A program made the translations under genes and the position numbers. 64,000 bases of DNA from Trichocoleus desertorum ATA4-8-CV12 (GTDB lineage Bacteria > Cyanobacteriota > Cyanobacteriia > FACHB-46), in assembly GCA_019358975.1 (NCBI GenBank), contig JAHHIL010000017.1:35857-99856 (forward strand), given 5' to 3'. Below, in pieces: positions 17,632 to 25,194 of the stretch (its first letter is position 1; each line of letters begins with the position of its first letter). The notes under the pieces are model-generated. The model saw only the letters and a program-made list of their open reading frames with translations, was not told where the DNA came from and did no database searches.

Positions 17632-18620
17632 CCTCAGGTGCCGTCAAAGACAGCAAAACCAAGATTTTAGAAGCATTTCAACAGATTTTGATGGAGCGGC
17701 AAACTAGTGAGTCCAAGGTCGCCACTAAGGAAGAAGAAGCCGAGAAAGCCCAGAATCAACAAATTCTAGAAACCGCTTCCCAATACACCGCTGACAGCAT
17801 CGTGCGCGGTTTGGCAGATCTGCAAATTGAGTTTGGCAGCATCATCACCAACCTGGCGGGTCGCTTAAGCACCGAAACCACCAAACTCGACGAGTTGAAG
17901 CGAGCAATCGCCTTTGAAACCCAACATTACCAAGAACTTCAGCAAACCCGCATCGTTGCCGATGCGCTGCACATCCTGACCCAAGAGCATCAAGAAAAAC
18001 TCAAAGACCTAGAGCAGCAAGCCAACCGCGATCGCGAAACCCTAGAAAAAGAACTCGTCGAAGCCCACAAAGCTTGGCAACAGGAGCAGGAAGAATTTGC
18101 GGCGGCTCAAACCGAAAGCCACGAATTGCTGACCCGCGATCGCCAACGCCAAGAAGAAGATTACCAGTACGAAACCGAGCGATCGCGCACGATTGCCACC
18201 GACAACTACGAAGCCAAGAAACGCCAGATTGAGCGAGAAATCCAGGAAACGGCTCAAGCTAAAGACAAAGATTGGTCAGAACGGGAGCATGTCTGGGAAG
18301 CGAACCAAACGCAGCTAGAAACCTATCGCCAAAAAGCCGATTCTTTCCCCACGGAACTTGAGGAAGCGATTAAGAAATCTAGAGAAGACGGCATTCGCGA
18401 AGTTAACCAAGACGCGAAAGTGAAAGCTGATTTGTTGGAGAAGGAATGGGAAGCCACGAAGCAATTTTACGAGCTACAAATCCAATCTCTCGAAGCCAAA
18501 ATCCAGAAACAAACAGAGCAAATCACCGAGATTTCCAATCAACTCCAAGCCGCCATGCGCCAAGCTCAAGACCTCGCCATGCGTGCCTTTGAAAGCTCCT
18601 CCAATCGGATGACTGCCTAA
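17628..18620 (+). CDS. Coiled-coil protein A, unknown function
   Basis: 330 aa, acidic and almost entirely helical. The N-terminus has a KTKILEAFQQIL motif, then a conserved-looking segment SIVRGLADLQIEFGSIITNLAGRL (cited in parts, about 57-80), and from about 85 to 315 a long coiled coil rich in Glu, Gln and Arg. The C-terminal part FPTELEEAIKK, AKVKADLLEK, YELQIQSLE and QAQDLAMRAFE recurs in the paralogue at 20199-21263, so both share one architecture. No transmembrane segment or enzyme motif is visible. It is expressed from the operator-covered promoter opposite the XRE and ImmA-like genes. A structural or scaffolding role is possible, not shown. Confidence 0.8.
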   Translation: MTSGAVKDSKTKILEAFQQILMERQTSESKVATKEEEAEKAQNQQILETASQYTADSIVRGLADLQIEFGSIITNLAGRLSTETTKLDELKRAIAFETQHYQELQQTRIVADALHILTQEHQEKLKDLEQQANRDRETLEKELVEAHKAWQQEQEEFAAAQTESHELLTRDRQRQEEDYQYETERSRTIATDNYEAKKRQIEREIQETAQAKDKDWSEREHVWEANQTQLETYRQKADSFPTELEEAIKKSREDGIREVNQDAKVKADLLEKEWEATKQFYELQIQSLEAKIQKQTEQITEISNQLQAAMRQAQDLAMRAFESSSNRMTA

Positions 18621-18632
18621 AGATTACACATC

Positions 18633-18704
18633 GTAGGGGCGAAGCATTCGGTTTTGATTATTTGGTTTCTGAGTTAATGCCTCTACCGAATGCTTCGCCC
18701 CTAC
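18633..18704. repeat. Perfect 20-bp inverted repeat (cyanobacterial intergenic palindrome)
   Basis: GTAGGGGCGAAGCATTCGGT at 18633-18652 pairs with its exact complement at 18685-18704, with a 32-base loop. Similar GTAGGGGCGAAGCATTCG sequences are widespread between genes in cyanobacteria. It lies between coiled-coil gene A and the next gene and could also act as a transcript stabiliser. Confidence 0.8.
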
Positions 18705-18738
18705 AAAATTCTAAAATTCAACATTTTTGGTGTAATGC

Positions 18739-19311
18739 ATGAAGCAATTACTTTGCGGTCATACCTCACATCGCAATGAGGCGATCGTGGAACATACCTT
18801 TTATGTCACAGATGAACACCGCACTTATGCCTGGAATGGCCAATCTTCTTTAGATGCTCGCATTGATGCCGTGATTGATATTGCCTCTGCTTACATTCAT
18901 CAAATGACTCGTCACAAACCAAAATTTCAAAAACTCGAACTTTCCTCACAAGTGCTCAGAAATGGTGAAAAGTATTACTACTTTCTGGTGATGTTTGAGC
19001 CTCCTTGGTGGGACAATCCAGATGCAGAAATCTGTGGAATGACAGAGGCGATCGTAACTCTAGATTACAAAGTAATTGAACCAGAGGTTCATCATTTCAC
19101 CAGTGAAGAAGAGTACCAACGACATCGAGTTCTACAGCGATTACACCATCAACTTGGTAGCCTCAAACCAGGCATGGAACAGCAAGTTTCTCGTCTTTCC
19201 ACCAACGTACTCTGGAGCCTAGAAACTGCTATTTGGGATTTCAATAGTGAGAGTGACTTGACGAACTGGTTAGAAAAATATAGTTCTCATCAACACAAGA
19301 GTAAGTGCTAA
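18739..19311 (+). CDS. Hypothetical protein
   Basis: 190 aa, ATG start, soluble, no signal peptide. Aromatic- and His-rich in the middle (EKYYYFLVMFEPPWWDNPDAE), with a C-terminal helical region. I do not recognise the family. It sits between the two coiled-coil genes and converges with xisI-xisH, so it may be cargo of the accessory region. The base composition is slightly more AT-rich than the flanking coiled-coil genes. Confidence 0.65.
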   Translation: MKQLLCGHTSHRNEAIVEHTFYVTDEHRTYAWNGQSSLDARIDAVIDIASAYIHQMTRHKPKFQKLELSSQVLRNGEKYYYFLVMFEPPWWDNPDAEICGMTEAIVTLDYKVIEPEVHHFTSEEEYQRHRVLQRLHHQLGSLKPGMEQQVSRLSTNVLWSLETAIWDFNSESDLTNWLEKYSSHQHKSKC

Positions 19312-19319
19312 AAGCAGAT

Positions 19320-19355
19320 TTGGTTAGTTAATAAAATTTGGCATTAACTAACCAA
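19320..19355. terminator. Bidirectional hairpin between convergent genes
   Basis: TTGGTTAGTTAAT at 19320-19332 pairs perfectly with ATTAACTAACCAA at 19343-19355, with a 10-base loop. It lies between the 190-aa gene and xisI and overlaps the xisI stop. No long T tract is present, so termination strength is uncertain. Confidence 0.5.
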
Positions 19356-19692
19356 TTGCAAACTCTGTGAATTGTCTCTTATAGGGAGCTTGAAAACCTA
19401 GAACAATATCTTGCTTGGGAACCCCCAACTCTACTAGCGAAGATGCAATATCTTCCTCTGTACCATTCCATTGAACCCAAATCTTGCCATCTTTGATATC
19501 TAGATGTAGCACAGCTCCGTAAACGCGACGTTTATTATGCCAGCCTACATACATCAATTGGTAGTGATCGTGTTCAGTATCAAAAATTATTTGGGTTTCA
19601 ACCCCATCTTCTCTATTTGTTGACGAACCCTTTTGGGCATGTTCCAGTAAAGCTTTTTGAATGTAATTTCGATATTGTTCTAGTTTTTCCAT
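19348..19692 (-). CDS. xisI: XisI family protein (fdxN element excision controlling factor)
   Basis: 114 aa. The family features are present: MEKLEQYRNYIQKALLEHA at the start, then QIIFDTEHDHYQLMYVGW, RVYGAVLHLDIKDGKIWVQWNGTE and DIASSLVELGVPKQDIVLGF, cited in parts. In Anabaena XisI and XisH are needed for excision of the fdxN element, yet the pair is found in many cyanobacteria without that element, so the general role is open. It overlaps xisH by 13 bases on the same strand, which indicates translational coupling. No site-specific recombinase gene is near. Confidence 0.92.
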   Translation of the reverse strand: MEKLEQYRNYIQKALLEHAQKGSSTNREDGVETQIIFDTEHDHYQLMYVGWHNKRRVYGAVLHLDIKDGKIWVQWNGTEEDIASSLVELGVPKQDIVLGFQAPYKRQFTEFAIG

Positions 19693-20099
19693 GCCACGAT
19701 TTCCTCCTGTTCAGCATCATAAATCAGCAGATGAATTTCACTACCTTGAATTACGGTTTGTACAAAGGGAAGTGCAAAAAACTCATCATAAGTTTCTACT
19801 GGTACTGCTAAGTACAAAATACGTTCAGGATCATGCTCAGCTAGGGCATACCGATAGTTGATGAATTGCCCGACTGCTGTATGAAAGTCAGAGATTAGAG
19901 ATGCACCCAAAAAGCTCTTCACCTCAACGGCAATTCTCTGCCCATTCCGATCAGCAGCAATAATTTTCTCAGCCCCCAAATCTATGTACAGGTTGAGTGT
20001 TCGGCTGAGACGAATGGTTAAAGGATCATCTGTAATCTGCCAATCAGCCTTCTGCAGAGCAACTTTAACCGCGTAATGAAAGATGTCTTTTGCTGACAT
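19680..20099 (-). CDS. xisH: XisH family protein (nuclease-like fold)
   Basis: 139 aa. It begins MSAKDIFHYAVKVALQKADW and includes YIDLGAEKIIAADRNGQRIAVEVKSF. The acidic residue in YIDLGAEK followed by the E-x-K of AVEVKSF matches the PD-(D/E)XK nuclease core proposed for this family. XisH acts with XisI in control of fdxN element excision in Anabaena; elsewhere its function is unknown. Divergent from coiled-coil gene B (ATG at 20199) with 99 bases between them. The pair could be a self-contained module inside the accessory region. Confidence 0.92.
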   Translation of the reverse strand: MSAKDIFHYAVKVALQKADWQITDDPLTIRLSRTLNLYIDLGAEKIIAADRNGQRIAVEVKSFLGASLISDFHTAVGQFINYRYALAEHDPERILYLAVPVETYDEFFALPFVQTVIQGSEIHLLIYDAEQEEIVAWKN

Positions 20100-20198
20100 A
20101 GCTTTTCTGAATAAGCACTTAGATCTTTCTTCAGATCCTAGTCTCTCTTAGCTCGATTCTATAAAGCTCAACGATTGTTTCACAACTAGAGGTTAACT

Positions 20199-21263
20199 AT
20201 GGTTCGTAGACCGAGTGAGAAAAACACGAAGGCGGAAATTCTTGCAGCTTTTGATGAATTACTAAAAGAGAAGAAAGTGTTGGAAACTCAAGCAGCACAG
20301 GCGACAAAAGAGCGATCGCCCGAATCAAGCCAGAAACCTGCCCTGAAAGTAACCGTCGTGCAACCAGAGTCACCGACGATGACCTCTGTGTTGGAAGGGT
20401 TGAGCAAGCTGCAGCTCAGCTTTGGTGGGGCTATCAGCGATCTATCGGAAAAGCTGACGCTAGAAGCGGTGAAGCTACAAGAAGTACGACAGGCCATCAC
20501 AACCGAAGTGCAGCAGCTAGAAACCCTTCATGGTTTACGAGCTGATGACGCGAGTTTGGAAACGTTGATTGAGCAGTATGACACTAGCTTTAAAACCTTC
20601 AACGAAGAACTGGGTCAATGTCGCGAAACTCTAGAGCAAGAATTCTCACAGGCAAAAAAGGCTTGGGCCAAAGAACAAGAAGAACATCGCCGCACCGTGA
20701 AAGAGCGCAATGAGACGCTGACCAAAACTCGCCAACGCGATACCAAAGAGTACACCTACAACCTGACGCTGCAACGCAAGCTTGACACCGACACCTACGA
20801 GCAAGCCCAAAAAGCCCTGTGCCAGGAATTAGAAGAACTCCAGCGATCGCACGATCAACAGTGGACTGAGCGAGAAATGGCGATCGCGGAACGAGAGAAA
20901 CAGTTTGCCGAGCTGAAAGCAAAGGTGGAAGGCTTCCCGAAAGAGTTGGAGTCGGCGATCAAACGCGCTAAGGAAGAAGGCAAGGGCATTGCTCATCACC
21001 AAGCCAAGGTCAAAGCAGATTTGTATGCCAAAGACGTGGAAGGGAACAAGCGCAACTATGAATTACGCATCCAATCCCTACAGGAGAACTTACAAAATCA
21101 AGAAACCCGGATTCATGCTCTCTCACAACAACTTAGTGCTGTCCTCAAACAGGTTCAGGATTTGGCAGTCAAAGCGATCGAAGGCGCAGCAAATGTTAGT
21201 TCCTTCCAAGCTATGCGCGAAATTGCGATCGAGCAAGCGAAAACTCAGTCCAAGAACAAGTAA
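20199..21263 (+). CDS. Coiled-coil protein B, paralogue of protein A
   Basis: 354 aa, acidic, mostly helical. The N-terminal KAEILAAFDELLKE corresponds to KTKILEAFQQIL of protein A. Then come a disordered Pro/Ser/Thr linker (about 35-60), SVLEGLSKLQLSFGGAISDL matching the equivalent segment of A, and a long coiled coil to about 330. Shared blocks near the end are FPKELESAIKRAKEEG, AKVKADLYAKD, NYELRIQSLQ and QVQDLAVKAIE. AGAGGT precedes the ATG. It is followed by the decayed gene at 21387 in the same orientation. No enzyme motif. Two related filament- or scaffold-like proteins in one locus suggest hetero-assembly (inference). Confidence 0.8.
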   Translation: MVRRPSEKNTKAEILAAFDELLKEKKVLETQAAQATKERSPESSQKPALKVTVVQPESPTMTSVLEGLSKLQLSFGGAISDLSEKLTLEAVKLQEVRQAITTEVQQLETLHGLRADDASLETLIEQYDTSFKTFNEELGQCRETLEQEFSQAKKAWAKEQEEHRRTVKERNETLTKTRQRDTKEYTYNLTLQRKLDTDTYEQAQKALCQELEELQRSHDQQWTEREMAIAEREKQFAELKAKVEGFPKELESAIKRAKEEGKGIAHHQAKVKADLYAKDVEGNKRNYELRIQSLQENLQNQETRIHALSQQLSAVLKQVQDLAVKAIEGAANVSSFQAMREIAIEQAKTQSKNK

Positions 21264-21386
21264 CCACACCTCGACGTTCTACACCCTGCTACTGCGTTGT
21301 TTGCGATCGCTCACCAGTCAGTTTCCCGCTTCCTAACACTAGTCACTGAGTGATTCAAGTTCTATCTTCAAACCAAGGAGTCCACG

Positions 21387-21695
21387 ATGTAACCGATTCG
21401 TCAAGGCGATGTAATTCTAGCTCCCGTTGAGTCTGCTACTGGATTCCCGACCCAAGACAGCCAAAAACTTCCACACCTCACCCTCGCAGAAGAAGTCACC
21501 GGACACAGCCACCGAATTAGTCAAGGATAAGCCGAACTGTGCGATCGCGAAGGTACACTATATCTCTCGATTGCCTCTGACTCCGCCACCCTCACCCACG
21601 AAGAACACAAACCCATTCAAATTCCCCAAGGTAATTGGCTTGTCCGCATTCAGCGCCAATACGAACCGGGTAATTGGAGCTATGTAGAGGATTAA
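21387..21695 (+). pseudogene. Decayed conserved gene with two in-frame TAA stops
   Basis: Reading from ATG 21387, TAA is codon 2 and again codon 48, yet the frame is otherwise intact over 102 codons to TAA at 21693. The translation PIRQGDVILAPVESATGF, KLPHLTLAEEVTGHSHRIS, then GTLYLSIASDSATLTHEEHKPIQ-type and QGNWLVRIQRQYEPGNWSY is clearly coding; I recall similar small proteins from other cyanobacteria. One-base changes (for example AAA and GAA to TAA) explain both stops. AAGGAG stands before the ATG. It follows coiled-coil gene B and was probably its operon partner. Confidence 0.75.
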
Positions 21696-21776
21696 GCCGC
21701 TACTCCCCCTGATCTTTTTGTATTAGGTTAGGGGGATTTCTAAAACTTTGGGGTTGATCAGGAGCGATCGCTAAAC

Positions 21777-22202
21777 CTAAGGCAAAATCTCAAAGCTATT
21801 ACAGTGTTTCGGTCGGAATAGCCTGAAATCCCGTTGGTCTAAAGTCAGAATAGTAGTACTACTGTAGCGCTCAGCAATACTCATGACACTTGCATCTACA
21901 AAATCAATACGGCTGTCAGCATACTGAGCCAGAATTTCAGCAACGCGGACTATATCCTGATCTGTTAAAGCTACCAAGCGAAAGCGACTTGCAGACAAGC
22001 CATTTAAAAAGCCAACTACAACGGTAGTTCCCGCATCTCGGCCCAATAGATATGCAACTTCTGCTAGGACTGTTTGAGGTAACAGCACTGATCGTTGGGT
22101 TGCATATACTGCTTTGACAGCTTCATGTCTAACGTCTGTACGATTTAGCAAGGCAACGACAAAGCCTGTATCTGCTACTGCAATGGTTCTTTCCACGTCC
22201 AC
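21777..22202 (-). CDS. PIN-domain toxin (VapC-like ribonuclease)
   Basis: 141 aa with the PIN fold. Acidic residues expected at the metal site are Asp11 (VADTGFVVALLN), Glu48 (VLAEVAYLL), Asp100/Asp103 (IDFVDASVMSIAE) and Asp122 (TLDQRDF). VapC toxins cleave RNA, often tRNA or rRNA, unless bound by antitoxin. The gene overlaps the upstream antitoxin-like gene by 28 bases on the same strand, a typical toxin-antitoxin layout. The target is unknown. Confidence 0.85.
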   Translation of the reverse strand: MDVERTIAVADTGFVVALLNRTDVRHEAVKAVYATQRSVLLPQTVLAEVAYLLGRDAGTTVVVGFLNGLSASRFRLVALTDQDIVRVAEILAQYADSRIDFVDASVMSIAERYSSTTILTLDQRDFRLFRPKHCNSFEILP

Positions 22203-22447
22203 CCAGACTGTTCAGTAGTGCCTTGTTGCAAGATTTCTTCTGACTTCGTTGCTAAATCTGGTGAACCTGCGAACAGACCAATCAGCGGATCAGGTTCATT
22301 GCTCCTCGATTTTGTAGATTGAATATCTAAGTACAAGGTCACAGCCTCATTAATGATCGCCTCTGGAGACTGACCTCTTCTACGCGCTAAGGTGACTAGC
22401 TGTTCTAGAAGACCTTGCTCTGGCTTCCAGTTGAATGCAGAATTCAT
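22175..22447 (-). CDS. Putative antitoxin of the PIN toxin
   Basis: 90 aa. The N-terminal 45 residues resemble a ribbon-helix-helix/CopG-type DNA-binding segment (LLEQLVTLARRRGQSPEAII, then NEAVTLYLDIQ). The C-terminal part is disordered and acidic, suited to wrap the toxin (PDLATKSEEILQQG). It comes before the toxin gene and overlaps it, as antitoxins usually do. The identification rests on context and the short helical motif rather than on a strong family match. Confidence 0.7.
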   Translation of the reverse strand: MNSAFNWKPEQGLLEQLVTLARRRGQSPEAIINEAVTLYLDIQSTKSRSNEPDPLIGLFAGSPDLATKSEEILQQGTTEQSGWTWKEPLQ

Positions 22448-22567
22448 AGTTTTTAGTTACGCAGCTGTTTTAACGCTAGGGTTTCTGACAAAGTTTGAGT
22501 TTGCAACTATTTTTACTTTCTAATTTTACAACTTTGCTTAGTGCGATCGCTCCTCTTCACCAAAGTC

Positions 22568-23317
22568 ATGACTACCAAAATCGGCAAACCCACACCCGAA
22601 CAAGAAGCACTCATTCCCGTATATCGAGAAAAATGGAGAGCGATCGCTTTATCAACAGAGAGAATTGACCGTCAGAAGGTAAGAGAAATAGTTAATCTTC
22701 TTTATACTTTCCTTGAAAAGGAAACACCTGAAATTCTTTGGCTAGATAGTCCTTATGCATTTTTGAGATATGCAGAGTTAGAAAATCTAACAGGCAACAC
22801 CCTCACTAATAAAATTTTTAGACAATTGAGTATATTGCCGACGCAGCTTATCGAACAGTTGACAGATGAACTGTGGGAGAGATTATCGGAAGAACTAAAC
22901 GCTCAATTAGAAGACCAGTTAGAGCTTCAGTTTAATGAGCACTTACTAATGAAACTCCATGAGGAAGTTGATTTATACTTTCAGAAATTCAAGGATAAAA
23001 TTAATTTTCGAGTAATAGGTAAACTTTTAAATCAATGCATATATCCAGAGCGGTGGGCTTACTGTAATAGTGTTTATGAATTTTGCATTTTAGTTCTTAA
23101 TTGTTTATATGATCCTGATCAATGGAATATACATCGGTTGTTGGCCGAACAGTGTGGTTGGCTTGTTCCTTTCCAAAAAGTCTGTATTGTGTGTGATCGC
23201 CCCACCAAAATTTTTTTTGATTCTGAGAATTGCTTACATGCAGAAGGAGAACCAGCAATTCAGTTTGCGGATGGTTTTAGTGTGTATGCCCATCACGGAG
23301 AACTGCTTTACTCTTAA
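22568..23317 (+). CDS. DUF6745-type protein, C-terminally truncated
   Basis: 249 aa from the ATG at 22568 (MTTKIGKPTPEQEALIPVYREKW, cited in parts). This start is shared with the broken copy at 24004. Residues 25-60 form a helical region (IALSTERIDRQKVREIVNLLY). The C-terminal end has the recurrent LHAEGEPAIQF-ADGFSVYAHHG motif of DUF6745 proteins. It stops there (GELLYS), while the C-terminal block of about 75 residues typical of the family (YTLL...CPSTG...VNWGIDP) is found separately at 24177-24407. The truncation may follow insertion of the toxin-antitoxin pair. Function unknown. Confidence 0.7.
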   Translation: MTTKIGKPTPEQEALIPVYREKWRAIALSTERIDRQKVREIVNLLYTFLEKETPEILWLDSPYAFLRYAELENLTGNTLTNKIFRQLSILPTQLIEQLTDELWERLSEELNAQLEDQLELQFNEHLLMKLHEEVDLYFQKFKDKINFRVIGKLLNQCIYPERWAYCNSVYEFCILVLNCLYDPDQWNIHRLLAEQCGWLVPFQKVCIVCDRPTKIFFDSENCLHAEGEPAIQFADGFSVYAHHGELLYS

Positions 23318-23355
23318 AGAATAGATTTAGTCTTTTGAAGTATGGAGATATAGCA

Positions 23356-23592
23356 ATGCCTACTAAAACAATAGATTTACAAATAGAGCAAGCTAACCTA
23401 CAAGACTTACTAGCTCTTGTACAAGCTGGGACGGATGTGATTTTAACTGAAGGAACAACCCCGATCGCTCAGTTGATTGCGATCGCTTCTACAACCCCAT
23501 CACGAGTTGCAGGACTACATGCTGGCTCAATGCAAATGAGTAGTGACTTTAACGAGCCTTTACCCGAAACTTTTTGGTTAGGAAACTCATGA
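23356..23592 (+). CDS. Phd/YefM-type antitoxin
   Basis: 78 aa from ATG 23356 (MPTKTIDLQIEQANLQDLL). The motif DVILTEGTTPIAQLIAI is the characteristic core of short Phd-type antitoxins paired with PIN toxins in cyanobacteria. The C-terminus (SSDFNEPLPETFW) is the toxin-binding segment typical of this class. The stop codon overlaps the toxin start in ATGA. An upstream in-frame ATG would add seven residues without similarity. Confidence 0.85.
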   Translation: MPTKTIDLQIEQANLQDLLALVQAGTDVILTEGTTPIAQLIAIASTTPSRVAGLHAGSMQMSSDFNEPLPETFWLGNS

Positions 23593-23975
23593 GGCTGTTG
23601 TTAGATACCCATACATTCATTTGGTGGGACAGTGAGCCATCCCGCCTCTCTCAGCAAGCCCTGGCAGCGATCGAGAATCCAACTAACACACTAGTACTTA
23701 GTGTTGCTAGCGTCTGGGAAATGCAAATTAAATCTCAATTGGGTAAATTACAATTCAAGCTACCGCTAGTAGAAGTAATTGAGAGCCAATGTCAGACGAA
23801 TCAGATTGAAATATTACCAATCAGGCTCTCACATGTTTTAGGAATCAATCATCTACCCACATATCACAAAGATCCATTTGATCGGCTCTTAATTGCTCAA
23901 TCAATTGTTGAGGAAGCAACATTGGTGAGTGGAGACCCAATCATCAGCCAATATTCGATTCAAATAATTTGGTAA
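23589..23975 (+). CDS. PIN-domain toxin (VapC-like ribonuclease)
   Basis: 128 aa from the ATG in the ATGA overlap with the antitoxin. Conserved acidic residues are Asp6 (LLLDTHTFIWW), Glu44 (SVASVWEMQIK), Asp98 with Asp95 (KDPFDRLLIAQ) and Asp116 (SGDPII). All four expected positions are present, so the enzyme should be active. This DTHTFIWW subgroup is frequent in cyanobacterial chromosomes. The pair lies between two copies of the DUF6745 gene. Confidence 0.9.
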   Translation: MRLLLDTHTFIWWDSEPSRLSQQALAAIENPTNTLVLSVASVWEMQIKSQLGKLQFKLPLVEVIESQCQTNQIEILPIRLSHVLGINHLPTYHKDPFDRLLIAQSIVEEATLVSGDPIISQYSIQIIW

Positions 23976-24003
23976 CTAGCGATCGCTTTTCCTCACTAAA
24001 CTC

Positions 24004-24407
24004 ATGACTACCAAAATCAATAAACTCACGCCTGAACAAGATGCACTCATTCCGGTATATCGAGACAAGTATAGTGCTACGCATCAAGTGTAGGACAAAG
24101 GGAGTGTGGGGGCTTCGCCCCCAGCCAGGGGTTCCACCCCTGCACCCCGTCTTAACCTTTATCAGTACTGCTATAGCGAGTCAGCCAAGAACTAGAGGCG
24201 ATCGCGATCGATGCTTGGCGCGAGTACACCTTGCTCGGTGTGGATGCTGAGATTGATGACGAGTCAATGTTGCTGCTGAAAATGACCTGCCCCAGCACTG
24301 GCCTCACGCACGTTGCCCGTGTCCCACCTGACTTTGATTCCGCTCAAGAAGCGATTCAATGGGTGAATTGGGATATCGATCCAGCAGAAGTTGCCGTCCA
24401 AACATGA
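24004..24407 (+). pseudogene. DUF6745 gene remnant interrupted by a MITE
   Basis: Bases 24004-24069 encode MTTKINKLTPEQDALIPVYR and a few more codons, almost the same as the start of the gene at 22568. A 106-bp repeat (24070-24175) follows directly. From 24177 the frame RVSQELEAIAIDAWREYTLL continues through DDESMLLLKMTCPSTG and IQWVNWDIDPAEVAVQT to TGA 24405, the C-terminal block of DUF6745. About 150-200 central codons are missing. The upstream bases before both ATGs are also similar (GCGATCGCT plus TCxTCACxAAA), so this is a tandem duplicate. Confidence 0.8.
24070..24175 (+). mobile_element. 106-bp MITE copy 1, inserted in the DUF6745 remnant
   Basis: It begins TATAGTGCTACGCATCAAG and ends CAGTACTGCTATA. 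The ends are imperfect inverted repeats with TA at the border, like IS630/Tc1-type elements. The interior has two GC-rich hairpins (GGGGGCTTCGCCCCC and AGGGGTTCCACCCCT). A second copy of identical length lies inverted at 40487-40592, with about seven differences in 106 bases. There is no coding capacity. Confidence 0.8.
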
Positions 24408-24408
24408 G

Positions 24409-24822
24409 TTATTGGTTTTCCCGCAACAGTTGATACTGCACTCGCAATTCGGGTGCTTCGGTAGCGGGCGCATCCTGAACTAATAGAGGTGTAGTTTTGA
24501 CCGCTGTGCCAGAGGAGCGATCGAGAATGACATCGACGCGATCGCCCACAGTCCAGCTTCTGGGCACTGGCTCTAGGGCTAAATCAGCTTGTGGGCTAGA
24601 AGGAATGGCAGGGCTGGAGCGAGTAGACGACACGACTGGTCGGTTCGATTGTCCTACTGGAAAATCTTGGCTGATACTACGACTCTCAACACCCCGGAGT
24701 GATTCTCCTGACAGCGTAAAGTTACCTGTTGCAACTTGTCGAGGAGTTTGGGCAGAGGCCGCAGGTAGGAAGCTGAGGGTGAGTAAACCTGCTCCCAAAA
24801 CGGCGAAACCTTTGGAAATCAT
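24409..24822 (-). CDS. Exported hypothetical protein
   Basis: 137 aa from the ATG giving MISKGFAVLGAGLLTLSFLP, preceded by AGGAGA. The signal peptide ends at about residue 24 (PAASAQ). The mature part is Ser/Pro-rich (VVSSTRSSPAIPSS) and ends with a short ordered-looking segment (RSWTVGDRVDVILDRS, LRVQYQLLREN). An upstream extension of 16 residues lacks signal-peptide character and is rejected. I do not recognise the family. Confidence 0.7.
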   Translation of the reverse strand: MISKGFAVLGAGLLTLSFLPAASAQTPRQVATGNFTLSGESLRGVESRSISQDFPVGQSNRPVVSSTRSSPAIPSSPQADLALEPVPRSWTVGDRVDVILDRSSGTAVKTTPLLVQDAPATEAPELRVQYQLLRENQ

Positions 24823-24954
24823 GAATTTTGTCTCCTGATTAGTGCTGCTACTGCTCAGGGTACGAACCAAAAAATATCCCTACGTCTCTCAGAGGAAGCA
24901 AGTCATTTTTAACTTGGCATCTACCCGAGGGAGGACTTACTCTGGCTAGAGAAT

Positions 24955-25194
24955 TTACCAGCTCGGATCGGAGAACAGTTGAATCGTCAGTTGCGATCGC
25001 CCTGGTGGTACTGCCGAGATGCAGCTACGAATGGTTTCTCCGCCTTCAATTTCCACCTCACAAGCGTGGCAAGACCCCATCAGGCAACCCGTCGGAATAT
25101 CAACTCCCGCTCTGTCAGCGACTTCTAGCAAGGATTCTCCTGGTTCTGCCTCAACCGTGACATCGTCTGGTAGAAAGCGGATGCAAACACTCAT
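24955..25194 (-). CDS. 2Fe-2S ferredoxin-like protein
   Basis: 79 aa from ATG 25194 (MSVCIRFLPDDVTVEAEPGE). A TTG two codons upstream is less likely. Cluster ligands Cys37, Cys42 and Cys45 are in TGCLMGSCHACEVE, with Cys58 in IRSCIS: the C-x4-C-x2-C pattern of plant-type ferredoxins, but with a short C-terminal spacing of 12 residues. The protein is shorter than photosynthetic ferredoxins. It lies 157 bases beyond the cobQ stop on the same strand. The partner is unknown. Confidence 0.85.
   Translation of the reverse strand: MSVCIRFLPDDVTVEAEPGESLLEVADRAGVDIPTGCLMGSCHACEVEIEGGETIRSCISAVPPGRSQLTIQLFSDPSW

Noticed and set aside
21387..21695. Stop-codon recoding of the two TAA codons
   Set aside because: Both are one-base changes from sense codons and no other gene here has internal TAA; pseudogene is simpler.
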